This document shows, piece after piece, positions 1 through 13,572 of a stretch of DNA of 64,000 bases. The position numbers were made by a program, and so were the translations under genes. Position 1 is the first letter of the stretch. Every line of letters begins with the position of its first letter. Source of the stretch: Nemopilema nomurai (taxonomy: Eukaryota; Cnidaria; Scyphozoa; Rhizostomeae; Rhizostomatidae); NCBI GenBank assembly GCA_003864495.1, contig ML133365.1:4037856-4101855 (forward strand), in the 5' to 3' direction. Under the pieces are notes generated by a model, which saw only the letters and a program-made list of their open reading frames with translations, did not search any database and was not told the origin of the DNA.

Positions 1-1450
1 TCTAAGCCAAGTTTGCTAAATAAACAAGCAAAAGTTTTATTTCTAAGCCAAGTTTGCTAAATAAGCAAGCAAAAGTTTTATTTCTAAGCCAAGTTTGCTA
101 AATAAGCAAGCAAAAGTTTTATTTCTAAGCCAAGTTTGCTAAATAAACAAGCAAAAGTTTTATTTCTAAGCCAAGTTTGCTAAATAAACAAGCAAAAGTT
201 TTATTTCTAAGCCAAGTTTGCTAAATAAACAAGCAAAAGTTTTATTTCTAAGCCAAGTTTGCTAAATAAACAAGCAAAAGTTTTATTTCTAAGCCAAGTT
301 TGCTAAATAAACAAGCAAAAGTTTTATTTCTAAGCCAAGTTTGCTAAATAAACAAGCAAAAGTTTTATTTCTAAGCCAAGTTTGCTAAATAAACAAGCAA
401 AAGTTTTATTTCTAAGCCAAGTTTGCTAAATAAGCAAGCAAAAGTTTTATTTCTAAGCCAAGTTTGCTAAATAAGCAAGCAAAAGTTTTATTTCTAAGCC
501 AAGTTTGCTAAATAAGCAAGCAAAAGTTTTATTTCTAAGCCAAGTTTGCTAAATAAGCAAGCAAAAGTTTTATTTCTAAGCCAAGTTTGCTAAATAAGCA
601 AGCAAAAGTTTTATTTCTAAGCCAAGTTTGCTAAATAAACAAGCAAAAGTTTTATTTCTAAGCCAAGTTTGCTAAATAAACAAGCAAAAGTTTTATTTCT
701 AAGCCAAGTTTGCTAAATAAGCAAGCAAAAGTTTTATTTCTAAGCCAAGTTTGCTAAATAAACAAGCAAAAGTTTTATTTCTAAGCCAAGTTTGCTAAAT
801 AAACAAGCAAAAGTTTTATTTCTAAGCCAAGTTTGCTAGATAAGCAAGCAAAAGTTGTATTTCTAAGCCAAGTTTGCTAAATAAACAAGCAAAAGTTTTA
901 TTTCTAAGCCAAGTTTGCTAAATAAACAAGCAAAAGTTTTATTTCTAAGCCAAGTTTGCTAAATAAGCAAGCAAAAGTTTTATTTCTAAGCCAAGTTTGC
1001 TAAATAAACAAGCAAAAGTTTTATTTCTAAGCCAAGTTTGCTAAATAAACAAGCAAAAGTTTTATTTCTAAGCCAAGTTTGCTAAATAAACAAGCAAAAG
1101 TTTTATTTCTAAGCCAAGTTTGCTAAATAAGCAAGCAAAAGTTTTATTTCTAAGCCAAGTTTGCTAAATAAACAAGCAAAAGTTTTATTTCTAAGCCAAG
1201 TTTGCTAAATAAACAAGCAAAAGTTTTATTTCTAAGCCAAGTTTGCTAAATAAACAAGCAAAAGTTTTATTTCTAAGCCAAGTTTGCTAAATAAACAAGC
1301 AAAAGTTTTATTTCTAAGCCAAGTTTGCTAAATAAACAAGCAAAAGTTTTATTTCTAAGCCAAGTTTGCTAGATGAGCAAGCAAAAGTTTTATTTCTAAG
1401 CCAAGTTTGCTAAATAAACAAGCAAAAGTTTTATTTCTAAGCCAAGTTTA
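1..1450. repeat. 41-bp tandem satellite array
   Basis: Thirty-five full copies plus a partial copy of a 41-bp unit beginning TCTAAGCCAAGTTTGCTAAA. Unit starts fall at 1, 42, 83 and so on to 1436 without any length change. Copies differ almost only at one position (AAACAAG versus AAGCAAG); the G form comes in runs, for example several consecutive units around 430-600, as expected from unequal exchange. Two copies carry the variant GCTAGAT. Each unit holds a short inverted repeat (TTTGCT...AGCAAA). The array touches the window edge, so its true length is unknown. It ends 31 bp before the first exon of the next gene and therefore lies in that gene's first intron if my model is right. Confidence 0.98.
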
Positions 1451-1481
1451 AAGACGCTTATGGCTATCCATTTTGTTACAG

Positions 1482-4400
1482 CTCCATGTCTTACTGCCAC
1501 GGTGATTGACAACTGGCACAGAAGCACCGCCCACCCCATGGCTCAAGGTGCACCACTTTGTGACAATCACTTGCAGAGTGGCTGGTATCGATTCCAGAGT
1601 AAAGCGGGTAGCCTAATGCCAGCTTCATGCCCTTCAGAAAATGGATGTGGTAAGTTTGTATTCGCGAGACTCTAAGCTAACTGTATACTCTAGCAGAGAA
1701 GAAGGGAATGTTCATCACAACCCGACCAATCCTCTTTGGCTCTATGCTTCTTAATGTTTCAATTGAGCTTCTTTTTATATAGGCACAAGCATGCCAATAT
1801 GGGCTGATGGGAGTTTACCCGAGAACGAGGAAGAAGAGACAAATCTAACGGCTTGTGCCAGGCTGGGTGATGATTGCTGCCGATTCAATTGGACTATAAT
1901 GGCGATGAAGTGCTTCAAACAGAATGAGACATACTATGTTTACAAACTGCAGCAACCCGAACAGTGCATGTCCTACTGTGCAGGTATGCCATCTGTTCAG
2001 GTGCTAGTTTTTATGACCTTCACTTTAAACGTAAAGGTGGACTTTATCGATCATGATTTTCCCAGAAGCAGTTTGTTTTAAACGTAAGATTACTTTGCAA
2101 GAATCTCCCGAGAGAAAATATAAGACGAGATTTGTTCAAGCTTTTTTCTGAAAAGATAGGATACTTTATCACTGTATTGAGAGATTTCACAATTCCAGTT
2201 TCAAGTGATTCGCAAAACATTGTCCACCGATTGCAAATGCTACCAGCGACACTCTGTTTGTAAGCCCTCCAAGCTTTGAAGCCTGCTTTTTTAAAGCATT
2301 TGACGAGCTAACATAAACGTCTGTTTACGTTAAAGCCAAACCTGACAAAAAATTAATAAAATCATGGTAGCATAGCTAGATATATGGATGAAAGGCTAGG
2401 AATTGTAATCTTTCTTTGTTTTCCTTTTCCCCTCATTCCAATTATTAGAACAAATGCAAATATAACTAATTTACAAAAAAGTTGATTTTCTTGTTTCATT
2501 TTCAAGGAAAAGAAGTACCTTGTCAACAAGATTGGCATTCCCAAACTGGATTTACTCCGTGTGAAAGTAAGTTTTTGTATATAATAATTGCTTATTTACA
2601 CTCACTACAAAGAAAATTCATTAAATGTGATTGCATTTGGAGCTCTTAATTTCCCTGCCTCTCAACGTTCTAACATATTTGCTTTTTATCTAGGAAAATT
2701 TCCGGAAATTACCAAGCCTGTAGTACGCTATGTCATTACAAATAGCACAGGCGTTGAGAGACTGGAGTTCACGTGCGATTTCACGAGCATCTACGAAACG
2801 AATTCATCTCGATATCTTGTAACATGGATGTCAGGTTCTCATAATTCTGTTGTGAAAACACAGCTACTTTCAGGCTTTGAAAACAGAGATTACACAGAGG
2901 CTATTTCGGATTTACCTGGGTTTCGCCTAGGATCAACGGTAAGCAGTGAATTAGATGCTTTTGGTTGTTCATGTTCTATCCGAAAAGCGTTCAACCATTA
3001 AGCAGTCTCTTCATTGTTTGGGTAACAAAAGTCAGAGAGGAAGCTGGGTCATAGCTTTATCAGGTTCCAGTCTATGTCCACGTTGTGCAGAAAGCATTCT
3101 TTGAGAATTCTCTATTGCCCTAGATATCATGCAAAGTTCAGAGTTGGTACAATAGTTCTATGCAATGGAAAAGCCCAGTACTGCAGAGTGAAAGTTTTTT
3201 TGCAGGTGTAATGGTAAGTAGAGTTGTAATTTCTGGACTCATTTCTTGAAAATTCAGGCATAAAATAGGATCAATACCTCGATTGTATGACGTAATACCT
3301 GTAGCATACTCTCCAAGCTTTTAAAAGAACGAAATTCTATAACCTTCAACCGCCTTCAAAATGATTCCAATTTTACAATAGAATGAACTTTACCCAGCTG
3401 CAAAGAGAAGATAAATCTTATACCTCGATCCAATTTTTCCCATTTAACTTGGTATTGCTACGTAATGCTACTGCCTACAATTATTCAATTTACTATATTT
3501 GACAATTATTTAGTTTGCAATAATTTTGCTCAGGAAGCAAGGGAATTCTAATTGTTCTTTATCATTGTTAAATTTAATAGGCTATGTCTTGTGGGGTATT
3601 TTTTAGAAGGGTAGTGGGGTACACATGGAATGAAACCCTGGAAGTTAATTGCATTACTCACTCCATGCTCAAGCGCATTATATTGTTTTGATTTCTCCCA
3701 GTAAAGTTACTCATGCAACTTACTGTCGTTGCCATGTCTTTGCTAGATTACACCAGGAAGCACTACCTGCGCTCTTCGCAAACTGGTTACGAGGTTTTCC
3801 AAATCACAGCAACAGCAACGATCCCTGTTCTTTGCAGTTCTCCTCCACAGTGTTCAGTTAGTGTTGACTTAATCAGAGAAGATCTAAAAGACCACATTGA
3901 GCTTCTATCTTGCAAAATCGAGCTGCCCTACAGCCGAACTCCACAGACAAAGGTGGTTCGCTTTTCTGCCAAGAAGAACCGAGAGTTAAAAGGGCATGTG
4001 ACGATAACCCTCAGTCCTAGGATTGGGAGACAAAACAACATCACGATCAAGGAATGGCTGCATCACTTGCCGATACCAGGGGTCGAGGTAAGCGTTTCAC
4101 AATAAACTGAAGTATCATGTTGCTTTTGGCACATAACATATCTAGTTTAAGAATGACACATTTGCTCGGCACATGAAGTTGAGGAAACGTCTCTTCCTTT
4201 TTTGCAAAGGTCACTTTCTACCAAAACTTGGAATTCCGAAGATGCAGCTCAACTGGGGATCCACGCATGACAACATTTGACAATCAACATTAGTAAGTTA
4301 TTTGATGTTATACACACTTTTAGGCTAGTAAAGATTGAAATGCATTCTGGTTTCAGTCTTCAATTTACTTGCTCAAACGAAGGCTCAAACTATTCCAGCT

Positions 4401-7400
4401 TCTCGATGACGCTTTTAGTAACATGATGTGGTTTTGGTCACAACCATTGTCTCAAAAACTTTTCTAAAAAGGGCCTACTGGCGAAAAAAAGTGATTTGAA
4501 TTTTATTTTAAACTTGTTTTCAAAGTAGGTCACTTTTATTTCCTAGCTTCTACGATCATTATAGGGCAGAGGACTATGTTCTTATCAAGAACAAGTGTCG
4601 GAAATTTGAGGCATGTACTGTTTTTAAAGTAGCACGGAGAGTCAGTCACTGTTATTTTTCATCCTTAAAAGTTTTGCACATTGCTTCATACTTCCTCTTA
4701 TTACGTTCTAGGCACTTGAAACATAGTGTGTAGATATTTACAACTATCTGGACAATGATTTAGTCTTGTTAAAAACTTTTCATTGCAGAATAGAACACCA
4801 GAGTGCCTTTTTTCTCATAGAACGCCTTTGCTTTCGTTCAATCATTTCCCTGGGGGTTTTCGACTTGCCTTAACTTTTATGCCGGGAAGTGCACTATTCT
4901 AATCACGCCAAAGCATTTTGCTTTCAAGTGCTCTGAAGGTCACTGTGCTTTTTATTATCACATTAGAACCACATTGACTCAAATTCGGAACGTTTAGTGA
5001 AATCGCCACCTTCCTTTATGATTCTACGTTCCAATTATCTTGTCCTTTAGATAGCTGCAAGATGACAGGTTTCTATTACTGTAGAAATTCAGACATAGCC
5101 CACCAAAAATTCGATTAACAAAGGAGTTCAGACAATAACTTTGGTTTCACTCTACTTTAAAAGTACTTCTGCCACACCTATTCAAAATTTATAAGCTTGA
5201 TTCTCGAACTCAATTCTGGTTTGTTCAGGTGCATGCTCGAACGAAACTTTGCGGGAGTATCTCATGCAACTGTGGTGCTGCCATTAGAGAGAATGATGAC
5301 GTCATCATCCTAGATGCCTGCCGAGATGGTGTGCCAAGAGTTTCCCACAAACTGGCATCTTCAAGTGGTCCAGGAAGGGGTTGCCGAGTGCAGAAGTTAG
5401 GAAACGGAAAAAATTTCGTTGTAAGATTGTGATTTAATCCAACTTGCTCCAGTTTAATATGAAAGGAAGATCAAGTTTCAAAGTTTTTAAAGCAAAGGAA
5501 ACTTTGTCCCGTAACGAAACTATATTGGGGGTATTCTGACTGTTTTATCGTCATTGTAACATCTCAAAGGCAAAACATGGGTTCTTGTGTAGCTAATAGG
5601 TTGCATTTATTGAATTCTTGTGAACAGGTTAAGAGCCAGTAGTTTGTGAGCTAGCTTATAGTAATCATGCCTAGTCGTGAGCTTCTAAAGAATCTGGAAT
5701 CTGGGCTTTTCAAATATCTAAACTTTTATGTCATTTTTAATACTGGTGCCAAACTAATAGCTTAATCTGCGCAAGATAGCAGATGTCAAATAAAATTTCT
5801 AAACAGAGAGCTGACAAGTATTCTTGTATATATATTGCAAACCAAGTTTGAAGCTTTCAAAATCAAATATTCATATTGAAAGATGACATAGTAAATAACT
5901 CTTAATTACCTGAAAGAAGATTTACTTGTTTTCTGGTCTTAGCATGCTTTAGATGTCTGCATGACAATTGAGTTATGTATTTTTCAAGTATTTGCGGGGT
6001 TTACATCTTTAAATGAAACGCTAAGCTAATTTAACCCATTTGAATTATATCTTAGTAGGATTGGGAACTAGCGCTGACAATGTTTACAAATGATCGATCG
6101 TTTACTTTATTTCCCAGTTTGCTATGTTCTGGTTTCCAGGTTCAATTTTCGTCTGGCTCCACACTTCATATATACTTCGCAGGAAGTTTTGCAAACATTT
6201 ACATCGATCTCTCTGTAAAAGATATGGCATGCACTGAGGGGCTGTGTGGTTCAATGGATGGTAATCCAGACAACGACTTTGTTGATCGTAATGGAATCGA
6301 CCGTATCAGTGAAAGAGCCAGCTTTGTGGCTCCAAGGAGTTTTACAGAAAGCTGGAAGTAGGTCTTTGATTCCTTTCAGCGTATTTGACAGCACCAACTG
6401 ACTGTTATTTTCTTATCGCATCAGTGTCACGCAAAAATCTGCTGACTATTTGTTCATTTCTGGAATTATTCATATTTGATTTCACAGGGCTTCTGAGGAA
6501 CAAAGTTTGTTCAACTTTCAAGGCACAAAACACACATGCAGCCCTGTGAAAGAGCAAGTCTTGTGCAACTGTCCAGCGGAGTCTTCAGGTGCCCTTGAAA
6601 ATATTTGTGACTTTGACACACTATTTAATGGTGCATATAGGTCGGCCGGATATGATACAATCTTCTTCCCTGGGACAACGTGTGGAAGAAAACCAAATGA
6701 TGACATTGTTGTACCTGAGGTGGATGACAAGTACCGTAAAGACCCGACGTTCAGGAATGAGACATTGCCAACATGGCCCACCCCTTCAGGAATAACTGAA
6801 CCTTTAGCAAGAGAACACTGCTCAAATGCAGTAGAAACCGAGCATAATAATCGAATCTGCAGTGGCTTAAATTTCACAAGATTCATAGAGGAATGCGTTG
6901 ACGACATAAAGGTGAAATGTAGTTGTATTTTTCACGTAAATAAGCTTTGCTTTAATCATGCACTGGCATGGAAAGAAAAACTGAAATCAAGCGTCTAGTA
7001 ATGCGGAACAAACTATGATGGATGAAAGTCACGTGATAAATGGCCTCAATCAATGATAGTTTTGATTTAATCTCCATAATTTTTACAATGTGCGTCGGTA
7101 AAAAGTCACTTTTGAAACTTGTCCTTTTACCAAGAATTGTTTAGACCTGTGAAATGAAGAAACTTATTGCCTGGTTTTCTCGCAGCTTTCCGATTCTTAT
7201 CAATTCACGGAGTCTGCATTGCAAGCCTTGCTGATCGACTGTAAGGAGGTGTCGCTAAAACGCATCGTCAACGAGACGAAAAACAACAGCTCTAAGGACG
7301 AGGTCGAGATTTTGATAACAAAATTGGAAAAGATCTGTCTGCAGCAATGCGAACCCCATGGTCGGTGTGTGAATGGAAGTTGTGTTTGCGATGCACCATT

Positions 7401-10153
7401 CGCATCCAGCGATTGCTCGATCAATTCAACACAGGCTCCGGAGATCGAGGGTCTGTCGAACAATGGCCTATGCGACGTGCGAGTGCGAAGCGATTGCCGC
7501 AAGATTCGTGTGAGGGGAAGGAATTTCTTGAAAGGCAACCGATCAAGCTGCCAAATAATAGTGCAAAATGTAAGTTGGATTAACTTGGTTTCTTGCAGCA
7601 AGGACCTGATAGTAAAGATGATAGTAAGGTAGTGTTCGGAGTAGAAATACATCAATCTTCTCAGTTGATCTTAGCTCAATAGCCATCAACTTACAGCATT
7701 GAAGCCTTTTTCCAAAAGCAAAATGTCTACTTTTTTATTTAGGAGTTTGAAATTTAAGAAAATAACAAGTTACGAATTTCATACCACTTGCATACTGTGA
7801 CAGTATCTTCTTAAATTTGCCAAATCACTTTTTCTTCAGGTTTATGGTTTTGATAAGCAGAACATCAGTGTGCATTTTTCCCAGCTAAGCTTCAGAGAAG
7901 TGATGTGTGTCATGAAAGACAGTCACGTGCAAGCTGACCAGGCAGTGCTTGGGAGTAGGGGACGGCCGGTGATGGAGTACAGGGTTGCGATAACGAACGA
8001 TGGAGCCAGATACAGCAAGGAACCGGCAACGTACAAAATCTACGACTCGAAATGCACCGATTGCAACAATACGGGGCATTGCGTACAGCGGGTATGTCAG
8101 TCTGTAATGCGGGTTACTGAACTTGATCCTGCGACTTCTTTAATGAAGTGTTACTATTGATATTGATCCTTTATTAGCAAGATGCAGCAGCAGGGCACCA
8201 GGAAAAGCTAGTCCCAAGATAGGTAGTGTACCATCAAATCATACAATACTTATAAGAATGTCTTTAAGACAACAAGATAAATTTAAGCTAAACCATAAGC
8301 CGCACGATTCTTGATGCGTTTACAAACACCCACAATTGATCAAATTAAGGAGGTTGTGTCTCAAGAAAGAATTTGCCGCCTTCATTTTTCAGATAAACAG
8401 TTGTCTTATTAACGGTGAATGCTATTTGAGTGGAGATCGAAGTCCTCAGAACAGATGTTTCTTTTGCCAGCCATCAGAAAACAGAACCAACTTTGTTTGG
8501 GGTAAGAGGATATTGTGCCACTTCACTATTGGCACATACAATAGATTTAATATTCCTTTCACTTTCTTTTTGCAGTATCGATTTATCCAACGAATAAAAT
8601 TCTGTTTATACAGTACTTAATAATTAAGTACGTGAGTTGAAAAACATGTAGCTGTATAAATTTGAAACAACAAATTTTCTTTATTAAATTACAGTAGCTT
8701 TTAATGGATATGAACTAAGCATAGTTTTAACGCTAGTGAATTTACAGAGAAAGCAAATACCCATATTATCTTGATGTCAAAAAAATCAAAGAAAAAGGGA
8801 AAAGAGAACAAGAGAAGAAAGAGCAATACGACTCTATTGTCTGATATCAGAACGATCTCTAATATGGGCCTATGAAAACAAATATCCTTGCTCAGCCACC
8901 CTTTCAAGCTCTATCGAAATCTCGTCCTTAGGCTGTCTACATATTTTTAAATGTTTGGATTTTATTATGGCTCTGTCCTTTTTTATCTCTTCAGATCATG
9001 CCTCTTGCAAAACCACAACAAGGAGTCCCTCTACCCCAACGACACAACCCTTAAGCAAAGAATCAACATTCACCCCAGAAACCACAAAAATGGCGGAAAA
9101 GGATCTTACCACTAAAAAGGGATCTCAGGAAACTACGAAATCTGATGATAAAGGTATCTATAACTTTTTGATTTGTAATAATTTCATAGATTTATAGTGC
9201 TTGAAGTAAGAACTACATTTCACAATAACTTAAATATAACAAAATGAGCTACAATTAAAACTCTGCTAAATCATTGTATATTGAACGACCACAACAATAG
9301 TTTGTTATAGAACCTATCTAACCATTAGCTAATCTAAAAATGTATAAAACCAGCAAATGGCTGTTCATTCTACCAACTGAAACCTAAGTTAGCATCAAAG
9401 TCTGGAGAAACAAGCAATAAATTCGATAAAGGAACAATGTTCAAAAACAAGCAACAAATTAATACAGAAAACTCTTACTTTGCATATTTTATTGAAGCTT
9501 TCGAATATACTAAAAGATTGAATACGTCTGAAGAAAAGAAATTTAGAAAAAAAGCAATGTTTTTGAGATTCTAACTCTGAGATATCTGTAAATATCTGTT
9601 GGCGATATGGCTATTTCTTGTAATAAGATGCAAACAGACAGCATGTTGCATTATAACGCATTCTATTCATTTCTAACGGCAAATTCCCTGGATAAAACCT
9701 GGTGATTCCCTACTGATAGACAAATGATAGGGACATTTTAGAGCGTTATTTATGTGGCCATGGGGTTTAGAAGTCACCTCTTAAGGAGGCTCTATTCTGT
9801 CACAGCTGCCAAATTCCAGCCCCTGAGACCTAAGCCACATTGTTTTACTCTGTTTGATTTCAGGAAAGGGCAAATTGCCTACGAAAGATCCTGGGGTGAT
9901 AGTTACCAAGGGAAACACAGAAAAGGGGGGCAAGGTTGGAGCACAAGAAGGACAAGAGAAAGAAAGCTTTGTCATTTTATTGATGTCATCAATGGGAGGC
10001 ATCACTTTGATACTTGTTGTTATTGTTGTTTTCATCAAGATCATTGGGAAAAGGCGGAAAAAATCACGAAAGGAAAATAATGTCCAGGCAAGCGGCAACG
10101 AGGCTTCCGAGAAACAACTTGAAAACGAGGCGTTTGAGCTATGTGAGCAATAG
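1482..10153 (+). CDS. D8C-VWD-EGF type I membrane protein, copy 1 (5' end outside window)
   Basis: Likely cell-surface glycoprotein of the VWDE-like kind. Exons: 1482-1649, 1783-1983, 2507-2566, 2694-2938, 3124-3213 (or 3205), 3761 (or 3747)-4087, 4210-4292, 4547-4610, 5229-5420, 6140-6357, 6488-6911, 7186-7569, 7840-8091, 8393-8501, 8995-9153, 9864-10153; about 1,088 codons here. Order: D8C domain in the first two exons (WYRF, CGT, paired CC, YYVY, final YC); a region of unknown fold; VWD domain (CSSTGDP...TFD to GLCG) in exons 7-10; an EGF-like CxCxxxFxxxDC module in the 7186 exon; a Cys-rich module; a Thr-rich stalk; a transmembrane helix ending IKIIGKRRKK; and a short tail. The first exon starts mid-codon, so the signal-peptide exon seen in copy 2 must lie to the left. 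The 4610 donor is GC. The 3213/3761 junction is the one uncertain splice. Function is inferred from domains only. Confidence 0.86.
4611..5228 (+). other. GC-AG intron inside the VWD domain, copy 1
   Basis: The exon ends AAATTTGAG and is followed by GCATGT instead of GT; the acceptor is TTGTTCAG at 5228. The paralogue has the same junction (CGCTTTGAG then GTAGTC at 19162), and both exons are exactly 64 nt, so the boundary is fixed by homology. GC-AG is the commonest non-canonical U2 intron class, so splicing is expected to work. Confidence 0.8.
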
Positions 10154-13100
10154 AAGTGCATCTGCCCCCATGAAACCCCTTGTACCCTTTTCTTGATGCT
10201 TTGTCTACTACCTTGCAAATGTTTTTGCTTGATATTTTACTTGATTTTATGCAACGTAATGATATAAAAATAGACCAACCGCATCTTGATAGCATAGTCA
10301 ATTCAAGATTAATCCTTTCAACATAAAAGAAAAACAGAGAATGATGATTATTATTACTGATATTTTACAAAATGGATGTACGTGTTGCGTTTTAAGCAAA
10401 TGGTGGTATTGCTCCTGCTTTTATTTCCAACTTTGATTTTTAATTCCAACCCCTCGCCTAAATTTTCTAAACTTGTGATTTGAGCAGCTTTAAGTAAAAC
10501 ATTATCTCCGTCATGTTTTGTCTAAATATTCTACGCCACCTGTCCGTACTAACTGAACACATTACAACTAATTCTTTTGGAAATTCTTACCAGCGCAAGT
10601 AATAGAATTTTAAAATACTGTACCTATATCAAGACGATGGTAATTTTGATACAGAAAATTATCATGATCATTTCGCTAATGTTATGCTATTTGCCTCCAA
10701 GAAATCGCAGTACCGCTTACAAATTTTTCCAAATTAGTGTCAAAAACTAGCGAGTTTATCTACTCAATTTTCCTTCTCATTTAATATTTGAGTGAAGTTC
10801 TAGCTGCCGTCTGACGTGAATCTAATTTCTATATGCAAAAACTGGCTATGACATCCTACTCTACTAGGGTCGCCGACCAGTCAAAACTATAAATGTAGTA
10901 AGCGCGTTGGGGACTAGCACCCTAAAAGAGAGTGAAATAACCACCCACCCATACGCACTCTCATCTTGATTTTAATGTCATTGATTTGATTTATCTGATG
11001 TCAACCATTTCTCTCTATCAAATAATGCAAGACTTGCCTGAACAGAGAAATTCGTCACATTTCATGATGATCGCATCAATGCAACAATATTATCGGCAAT
11101 ACCTTCGTGTGTTTGATTTAAACAGCCCTCAAGTAAGCTAAAAACGTTAACAGAATGTCATTTGCGTCATCACAGCTACTAAATCTATTCCAATATGTCA
11201 TACAGTGCCAAAAAGTACGTCTTTTAGGCTTTTGTGTTTTCTTTAAATGATTGCCCTCGGGAATTTTCATTCTTTTAAGGAATTCATGGTGTGGCATTTG
11301 GTAGTTGAAAGCGCGTTGGAGCAGCCACCTCTGGTACCAGTCACGCAGCTTTGGTGATCTCGACCCATGTGGAAATATAGTTGCGAAACAACTTGGGCTT
11401 TTTGTAAAACAAACTGTGTTGTGTCACTTTATTTGCTTCACTAGAACACGCGAAGAAAGGGGTACTTTACGCAAAACAGTATTTTGTATTTAAAGTTTAT
11501 ATTTAAAACAATACTGGGATAAGATATCGGACTTGTTTAAGAGCCCAATACCCTCATATAAGACACAGTTTTTGAAAATCCTGAAATAATTGCAGAAAAA
11601 ATTTGGTTACACCAGTGGTAACTAATGTATTTGCCGAGGAATGGATAGGTGTCTTCTTCACGAACAGAACCCCTTTTGGTGATAATTGTCATCTCGAAAA
11701 TCACTGCATGACGTCATGGGAGTCAAATAATGATATGAAGCACATCATTTGAAAATTTGTCATCATTGTGATTCCCAATGATGATTTATTCAGCGATAGC
11801 GAAGAATAATCAAGGACAAACCGCAGACCAAGACAAAACGCGAAAATGAACCAAAAGTTTTCGGAGAGCAAAAAAAGTTGGCATGGCAGTCCGTTTATAT
11901 TTCTCTCTGGGAGGTACTAAATTCTTGGATCAAAATTGTATACCTTATGTAGTTAGTAGATACCTGATCTTCGAACCACGTACTCTTAATAGACGTTTAT
12001 CGATCTTCCAAATTCAATGAACAAACAGTGATCTGTTCTCTCGAATGTGTTGGGATGGATTGAGCAACAAAATAGGAAACTGTTGCTCAATAGCAAGTCT
12101 AAAACAATTGATGCATAGTCTTTGTTTCTTTAGCATCCTCTCATTCCCCGACTCATTTCTACGCAGATGCAGCTGAAATTTCAACAGTTCTACTTTTGTA
12201 TCGTTTTTTTTTACAAAGCGAGACCATTTTGGCTCCTGGGATGCTTTCTACGACATCTAAATTTTCAATTTTTATGAGATCGTTTTGGCAGTTAATTAGC
12301 TCTCTTCGTGTTAGTAGAGCATAGCAATGAGAACATTGAAACTGATGTCTCCTAATTATAGGGGACTACATGTGAATTTCTAGAAAGCTCAAGGGGGCGT
12401 AATGCATTTCTAATTGTTGCGGTTTAAGCAATCCATTGTCACTTCCTTTGATTGACAATATTGAAGTTGATGACCATCTTGATCTGCCTTGTGTTGTGTG
12501 AGTCATATTGTGATTAGAAAGCAGCTTGGGCAAATGTTGACAGGTGTTGAATATATTGGAATCCCACTCGCATTTTCCCAATTCTTCAAAACAAGGAAAT
12601 CTGGAACAGGCGTCAGACGGAAAGTTGGCCCATCGAGGTGAGAGACAGTACTTTGTTTTGGTAGACGCGTCCCTTGTCTAGTTCAACGTTCAAAGCACGT
12701 ATTAGCAGAAAGTGTAAGAGAACTGCACTATAGTGGTGAGCCTAACTATTTCTCGTGTAAAGCATTATTTTTCAATTACAATTTATTTCATGCTGAAAAA
12801 TTGGCCTTTCCTTGGAGGTCTTTCCTTTCCATTTAAATCTTGATTAACGGCTTAAAAGATTATAGTAAAGCATAAAAATGACACTCAAACATTAACAGAC
12901 GTGGTATAAATTGGCATTCACAATGCCCTGATTTCACCCGTCAGTCTGTTGACCTCCCGTGAGCTTAGATTTAGACTGTTGGTGATGATGACAATCGTAA
13001 GGTATGATGAATTCAAACATTATAATTTCTTGATGGAACCATTCGCAAATCAAGTGGTTTTCATACCACTCCAAGATATTGTAGATATACAATAGTTGTA

Positions 13101-13572
13101 GCTATGTCACTGCCTTACCCAACAATTTCTCGATGCGCAATCCCTTTTTTAATGGAAAATCTAGATGAAATGTTTGACTCTAGGAAGAAGCTTTTTCCCG
13201 ATTAAGAACGATTATTTTATTCACATCCAGTTTTTAAGAAATCAACAAATTATTTATACAGTTAATCCTACTCTTCTTGTTCAATGACTTTCTGGTAACA
13301 TATTCTAAAGTAGTGAATTCAAACAAAAATAATAAAATGAAGGTCTCTCTTTGTGAAGGTGCAGAGTTTATTTAATGAAAGTTGTTGTATAAAGGAAGCA
13401 CAAAGAAGCCACTAAAAAGTAAGTATTAATTTTGTATCTAGCTTCTATGTTAGTGCATTAATGCATATTTTTGCTTTTTAATATTTACGTTTGCGTTTTG
13501 CACGGCAATCGAATTTCTTCAAGGCTCCTTTGGTAGACATTTCAATTCATTTCATTTCCCAGTATACATGCT
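10154..13572. other. Spacer between the two VWD paralogues
   Basis: About 3.4 kb of AT-rich sequence with only short, stop-limited open frames on both strands and no recognisable domain. The first part must hold the 3' UTR of copy 1, and the last part the promoter and 5' UTR of copy 2. I found no convincing polyadenylation signal just after the copy 1 stop, and no transposon ends. Confidence 0.6.
13388..13393 (+). promoter_or_regulatory. Candidate TATA box for VWD copy 2
   Basis: TATAAA in the context TTGTATAAAGGAAG, 180 bp upstream of the ATG at 13573. Position and sequence suit a core promoter, but this motif is frequent by chance in AT-rich DNA and no start site can be seen. Confidence 0.3.

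Noticed and set aside
1..1450. Possible CRISPR array
   Set aside because: The repeats are directly adjacent with no spacers, and the window is clearly animal nuclear DNA, so it is a satellite.
6518..6907. 129-codon minus-strand frame
   Set aside because: It is a shadow of the 6488-6911 exon, whose plus-strand frame aligns with copy 2.
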